Positions 31,931 to 35,437 of a stretch of 35,437 bases of DNA are shown here, piece by piece. The notes under the pieces are model-generated. The model was not told the DNA's origin, made no database searches, and saw only the letters and a program-made list of their open reading frames with translations. The number at the start of each line of letters is the position of its first letter. The first letter of the stretch is position 1. The position numbers were made by a program, and so were the translations under genes. Origin of the DNA: Alphaproteobacteria bacterium (GTDB lineage: Bacteria; Pseudomonadota; Alphaproteobacteria; Caulobacterales; Hyphomonadaceae); NCBI GenBank assembly GCA_018969425.1, contig JAGWYJ010000035.1, forward strand, positions 1 to 35,437. Direction: 5' to 3'.

Positions 31931-33529
31931 ATGTCTCCGATCCTCAGCCTCTCTCCCGACGAGATCAGCGGCCTGTTTCCAGGTTATTTCCGGCTGAACA
32001 GGGAAGGGATGATCGAGGCGGTCGGTCCCGTTCTGACGCGCCGAACGCGGGACAGTTTCATCGGGCGTCCTTTCATGTCATGTGTTGAGGTCACGCGTCC
32101 GAGAGGAATCTCGACCTTCGCGGACCTGCAGACATGTCGCGGCCAGCTCATCATCCGTTGTCCGGATGCTGCCGGGATCGTGCTCAAGGGAGTGGTTCTT
32201 CAGCGCGACGACACCATCTATATCTGCGCCGGGCTGTCAGTAGACGTTTCGGGTCAATCTTCGGGGTCCTACCGGTTCGAAGACTTTTCAATGGCGGACA
32301 GCACCCTTGAGACCTTCCTCGCAGCGGACCTCAGACGCAACCTTCTGATCGAAGCCCAGGAGCTCGCCACAAGCCTGACCGAAGCCCGCAACCGGGCGGA
32401 AGCGGCCGATAAGGCCAAATCGCGCTTCCTCGCGGATGTCAGCCATGAGATCCGCACCCCGCTAAACGGGATTATCGGCATCGCAGACGTGATGGCGCAT
32501 GGCGAACTGAGCTCGGAACAGGCGGGACGTCTGAGGCTCATCCGGTCCTCAGGACGAACACTGGAGCGGCTTCTCAACGATCTCCTCGACCTTGCGAAAC
32601 TTGAGAATAACCGCCTTCAGCTGGAGCCTGTCCGATTTGATCTGATCGCCGAGATCCGCGACACGCTGGGACCCGTTGAAGCCCTGGCGCGGGTTCGGGG
32701 CCTCGATTTTATATTCAACCTGGAGTCGATGAGTCAGGATCATGTCGTCGCTGACCCGATCCGGCTGCGTCAGGTGCTGTCCAATCTTGGATTCAACGCG
32801 GTCAAATTCACCCAGAAGGGATCCATCTCGGTGTCTGTCGCCCGTACCGGCGATAAAGTGGAGATTTCGATCACGGATACCGGCCCCGGCCTGACCGATG
32901 ACGCCATGTCGCGCCTGTTCGGACGTTTCGAACAGGCCGACAATGACGTCTCGAAACGTTATGGCGGGTCAGGACTCGGACTGACGCTGAGCCGAGAATT
33001 CGCCCGCCTGATGGGCGGCGACCTGACAGTGTCGTCAAGCCTGGGAAAGGGAAGCCGCTTCACAGTCACTCTTCCGCTTCCCCCGGCGCCCCCTGTGATG
33101 ACCGCGCCCGCCTCCCCTCCGCCCCGGGGAACCATTCGACCGACTGCAGGAGCGGGAATCAGAGGCCTTGTGGTCGACGACAATCCGACCAACCTTGAGA
33201 TCCTTCGTGTGATGTTTGACGCCTTCGGGATCGAAATTGACTTCGCAGACGGCGGACGCGCGGGGGTCGAAGCCTGGGAGAAGAACCGGTACAATCTTAT
33301 CCTTATGGACCTTCAGATGCCCGACATGAACGGGCTCGACGCCGTTCGCATGGTCCGGCGACTGGAAGCCGGCTGGGAGCCAGGCGAAGAGAGAACCCGC
33401 ATCCTCATGGTGTCGGCCGACGCCACGGAGGAAGCCATAGCCGAGAGCCTGGCGGCCGGCGCAGACGGTCATCTGGCGAAGCCGCTGAGGCCAGAAAGTC
33501 TTTTCCGTGCGGTCTGGTCTCTGTTCTGA
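31931..33529 (+). CDS. Hybrid histidine kinase, H-NOX-associated
   Basis: A 532-residue soluble hybrid kinase. Residues 1-130 form an N-terminal sensor region resembling the H-NOX-associated (HNOBA) domain (FPGYFRLNREGMIEAVGPVL, then FADLQTCRGQLIIRC), the likely docking site for H-NOX. A coiled coil (about 130-165) leads to HisKA with His172 in DVSHEIRTPLNGI, HATPase with N-box NLGFNAVKF, DTGPGL and GGSGLGL, and a C-terminal receiver with VVDDNPTN and phospho-Asp460 in LILMDLQMP. No membrane helix is present. H-NOX with NO typically changes autophosphorylation. The receiver probably passes phosphate through an Hpt protein encoded elsewhere. Confidence 0.93.
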   Translation: MSPILSLSPDEISGLFPGYFRLNREGMIEAVGPVLTRRTRDSFIGRPFMSCVEVTRPRGISTFADLQTCRGQLIIRCPDAAGIVLKGVVLQRDDTIYICAGLSVDVSGQSSGSYRFEDFSMADSTLETFLAADLRRNLLIEAQELATSLTEARNRAEAADKAKSRFLADVSHEIRTPLNGIIGIADVMAHGELSSEQAGRLRLIRSSGRTLERLLNDLLDLAKLENNRLQLEPVRFDLIAEIRDTLGPVEALARVRGLDFIFNLESMSQDHVVADPIRLRQVLSNLGFNAVKFTQKGSISVSVARTGDKVEISITDTGPGLTDDAMSRLFGRFEQADNDVSKRYGGSGLGLTLSREFARLMGGDLTVSSSLGKGSRFTVTLPLPPAPPVMTAPASPPPRGTIRPTAGAGIRGLVVDDNPTNLEILRVMFDAFGIEIDFADGGRAGVEAWEKNRYNLILMDLQMPDMNGLDAVRMVRRLEAGWEPGEERTRILMVSADATEEAIAESLAAGADGHLAKPLRPESLFRAVWSLF

Positions 33530-33577
33530 GCCTGAACGGCGCCCTACAAGCCTCGTCGCGAAGCGACGGAGGACCCC

Positions 33578-34456
33578 ATGCGAATCAAGGCGTGTCTGAT
33601 CGCCATTTCGGGATTGTGTGCAGCCGCATGCTCAGCCGGACCTGAGCCCCTGAAAAGGCCGATTGTCCTCGCATCCTGGAACCTTGAACATCTGGCGGAA
33701 GCCGACGGGTCCGGGTGTCGTCCACGGACAGAGGCGGACTACGCAGCCCTGAGAGACCGTCTGCAGTTGCTCTCAGCGGACATCATCGCCTTCCAGGAAG
33801 TCGAGAACCTGGCCGCCGCCCGACGCGTCTTTGATCCTGATGTATACGACATCGTGATTGAGGAACGCCCAGGGTCGAGGGGAAAGCCTGGCTGCAACGG
33901 CCGTCCAGGATTGTTTCTCAACCGGCAGGCTGTGGGGTTCGCGGTTAAAAAGAACATTGAGATTGAACGCAGACCCGACGTCGTGGACCTTCAGCTTGGA
34001 GATCCGAACCTCAGATCAGGGGTCGAGATCGTTGTGACGGAGGCAGACGGACGGAAGCTGACCCTGCTCGCCGTCCACCTCAAGTCAGGTTGCGCATCAG
34101 GAGAGGCGTCAAGCGCCTGCGAAACCCTTCGCCGTCAGACTGAGGCTCTGCGCTCCTGGGTTCAGAGCCGCGCGGGCGCGAGCGAAACAGTTGCCGTTAT
34201 GGGTGACTTCAATCGACGCCTGAGCCGACCTGGAGATCGCCTCTGGAGCCTTCTGGACTCCCCGGGAGCTCCTGGCGATCTCAGCCTCGCAGCGGGCGAA
34301 CGAAAGGCGCAGTGTGATCCCAAATACAGCGAGTTCATCGATCACATCGCGCTCGATGCTCGCCTGGAGGCCTCAGCGGCGACCTTTCAGGAGGCGCTGT
34401 ATGCCGGCGAAAGGCTATCGGATCATTGCCCGATCCTGGTGACGATAACGCCCTGA
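33578..34456 (+). CDS. Secreted endonuclease/exonuclease/phosphatase (EEP) family lipoprotein
   Basis: A 292-residue Mg-dependent phosphodiesterase of the DNase I-like fold. The signal peptide ends in lipobox AAAC (Cys18). Catalytic segments are in order: ASWNLEHL, FQEVEN (metal-binding Glu), LAVHLKSGC, AVMGDFNRR (Asp/Asn), EFIDHIAL and the C-terminal SDHCPI with the catalytic His. Extra Cys residues suggest disulfides. It could cut extracellular DNA or hydrolyse a phosphodiester or phosphoester; the substrate is not clear. GGAGGA precedes the ATG. It follows the H-NOX kinase gene by 48 bases and may be co-transcribed. Confidence 0.92.
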   Translation: MRIKACLIAISGLCAAACSAGPEPLKRPIVLASWNLEHLAEADGSGCRPRTEADYAALRDRLQLLSADIIAFQEVENLAAARRVFDPDVYDIVIEERPGSRGKPGCNGRPGLFLNRQAVGFAVKKNIEIERRPDVVDLQLGDPNLRSGVEIVVTEADGRKLTLLAVHLKSGCASGEASSACETLRRQTEALRSWVQSRAGASETVAVMGDFNRRLSRPGDRLWSLLDSPGAPGDLSLAAGERKAQCDPKYSEFIDHIALDARLEASAATFQEALYAGERLSDHCPILVTITP

Positions 34457-34502
34457 GCGGGCGAATGATCCGCGCCGCCCAATCCCTGTCGTAACCCCGC
34501 TT

Positions 34503-34558
34503 CACACATGCGTGATCTGCCGGATGAGCGGCGGGAATAATCGCAGATCATTCGTGTG
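34503..34558. repeat. Long inverted repeat between the EEP and TonB-receptor genes
   Basis: CACAC...TGATCTGC (34503-34520) faces GCAGATCA...GTGTG (34543-34558). The inner 8 bp and outer 5 bp pair perfectly around a small internal loop, with a 22-base loop. No T-run follows, so it is a weak terminator candidate. It may be an operator or a transcript structure upstream of the receptor gene. Confidence 0.55.
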
Positions 34559-34587
34559 GACGTTGACCGGGTCCCCCTCGGAGGTGC

Positions 34588-34607
34588 AGGAAACGGGCAG
34601 GTTTCCT
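34588..34607 (+). repeat. Short perfect hairpin in the receptor leader
   Basis: AGGAAAC (34588-34594) and GTTTCCT (34601-34607) form a perfect 7-bp stem with loop GGGCAG, ending 17 bases before the receptor ATG. The GAGG that probably serves as ribosome-binding site follows it. The hairpin could influence translation or end a leader transcript; no function is shown. Confidence 0.45.
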
Positions 34608-34624
34608 AATTGAGGTCAAACGGG

Positions 34625-35437
34625 ATGAAAGCGATCGTCGCGTCCACTCCGCCTGTTCCCCGTGCGCTCGCTTTCTCGACCGCGCTTCTCCCTCTCCTTG
34701 CGGCGGGCGTTCTGGCGCCGGAGGCTGCGGGGCAGCAGCCTGCGTCCGGATCAGCGGTCGAACAGACCCGTTCAGAGCCTCAGGCGACCGCTGGCGCCGC
34801 TCAGGTTTTCGAAGCCGCTTTTTTCAGAACGTACAATCCCGTCACAGCTGCGGACATGGTCGTCCGGGTTCCGGGCTTCGAAATCATCGATGGCGAGGAC
34901 CGCCGGGGGTTCGGCGCGACGGCAGGAAACGTCCTTGTCAATGGAGAACGGCCAAGCTCCAAAACATCCATATCCGATCAGCTCAAGCGCATCCCTGCTG
35001 AGTCAGTGCTTCGTCTTGAACTGATCTCCGGCAGTTCCGGGTCGGCGGACGCACGGGGACAATCGAGGCTCGTGAATGTCATTCTGAAGCCGGCGAGCTC
35101 CGGCTCCAGTCCGCTGACATGGGTCGCAGGCGTCCGGAATCTGCAGTATTCAGACCGTCTGGGTTACACTCTTCAGCTCTCGAAATCCTTCAGTCTTGCG
35201 AAGGATCTTGAACTGTCCGTCGACATTCAGGCGCCCAATATTCGGGGACGCACTGTCTCGACGGAGATTGTTCGCGCCGCCAACGGCGGCCTCATCGAGT
35301 ACCGCCAGCAGTTCCAGCAACCGAACTTCAACGGCGTACAGGCGGCGGCGAACCTCAAATGGCGCGCCAGCCCGTCCGACAGGCTCAGCTTCAACGCCCT
35401 CGTGACGCCGACGGACAATTCGAACGGGATCGCCTCA
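34625..35437 (+). CDS. TonB-dependent outer-membrane receptor, N-terminal part (partial at right edge)
   Basis: An uninterrupted frame of 271 codons runs from ATG 34625 to the last base of the window with no stop. It begins with a signal peptide (ALAFSTALLPLLAAGVLAPE, cleavage near AAGQQ). A TonB plug domain follows: ADMVVRVPGFEIIDGEDRRG, FGATAGNVLVNGERPSSKTS and QLKRIPAESVLRLELISGSS match the plug of sphingomonad/Caulobacterales receptors. The first beta-barrel strands follow (LTWVAGVRNLQYSDRLGYTL). An N-terminal FecA-like signalling domain is absent. A full protein of this type is usually 650-1000 residues. The substrate (sugar, peptide or chelate) cannot be inferred. Confidence 0.9.
   Translation, partial: MKAIVASTPPVPRALAFSTALLPLLAAGVLAPEAAGQQPASGSAVEQTRSEPQATAGAAQVFEAAFFRTYNPVTAADMVVRVPGFEIIDGEDRRGFGATAGNVLVNGERPSSKTSISDQLKRIPAESVLRLELISGSSGSADARGQSRLVNVILKPASSGSSPLTWVAGVRNLQYSDRLGYTLQLSKSFSLAKDLELSVDIQAPNIRGRTVSTEIVRAANGGLIEYRQQFQQPNFNGVQAAANLKWRASPSDRLSFNALVTPTDNSNGIAS

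Noticed and set aside
1-35437. CRISPR array, prophage or integrated island at the tRNA
   Set aside because: No regular spaced direct repeats, cas genes, integrase, or tRNA 3'-end duplication was seen.

Overview
The window is G+C-rich DNA with alphaproteobacterial gene content: H-NOX, BLUF, a TonB receptor with a sphingomonad/Caulobacterales-type plug, an ABC permease fused to an M1 peptidase, and quinoproteins with cytochrome domains. A Caulobacterales/Hyphomonadales-like or sphingomonad-like genome fits best, but lineage is inferred from gene families only. Translation uses ATG, GTG and probably one TTG start, and many neighbouring genes overlap by ATGA.

Bases 1-2690 are an accessory scar zone. 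An IS3-family element (A6G frameshift site, right inverted repeat at 488-513) abuts the 3' end of an abiEi-type antitoxin gene. A truncated abiEii toxin gene and a probable ParE fragment follow. Next is an intact HepT toxin gene with an antitoxin gene joining a Phd/YefM-like domain to an MNT nucleotidyltransferase. Then come an S24/UmuD-like gene with degenerate catalytic sites and an in-frame amber codon, and an internally deleted IS256-family remnant.

Bases 2694-12179 are mostly minus-strand metabolic and envelope genes: a RibD/DHFR-like reductase, a nitroreductase, a small membrane protein, a conserved unknown, a lipoprotein plus S41 peptidase pair, a PVA-dehydrogenase-like quinohaemoprotein, and a compact folE-BLUF operon behind a sequence resembling an EcfG general-stress promoter. 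A plus-strand mono-haem cytochrome resembles the N-terminal haem domain of the quinohaemoprotein.

Bases 12176-18502 hold a plus-strand unit with a recognisable sigma70-type promoter: ABC ATPase, a 1198-residue ABC permease/M1 aminopeptidase fusion, aldose 1-epimerase and a lipoprotein. A secreted six-repeat protein (18779-19771) follows and ends at a strong hairpin shared with a convergent operon encoding an omega-amidase-type hydrolase, a PLP aminotransferase and a ModE-like DNA-binding protein.

Bases 22448-25661 form a small polysaccharide module (O-antigen ligase/polymerase, GT2, convergent GH16 hydrolase). A lipoprotein PQQ dehydrogenase with a C-terminal cytochrome follows, then a tightly overlapping trio (SnoaL-like, GNAT, carbon-nitrogen hydrolase). 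After tRNA-Val(UAC) and a secreted repeat protein come an H-NOX and hybrid histidine kinase pair for NO sensing, a secreted EEP-family phosphodiesterase, and the start of a TonB-dependent receptor that runs off the right edge.
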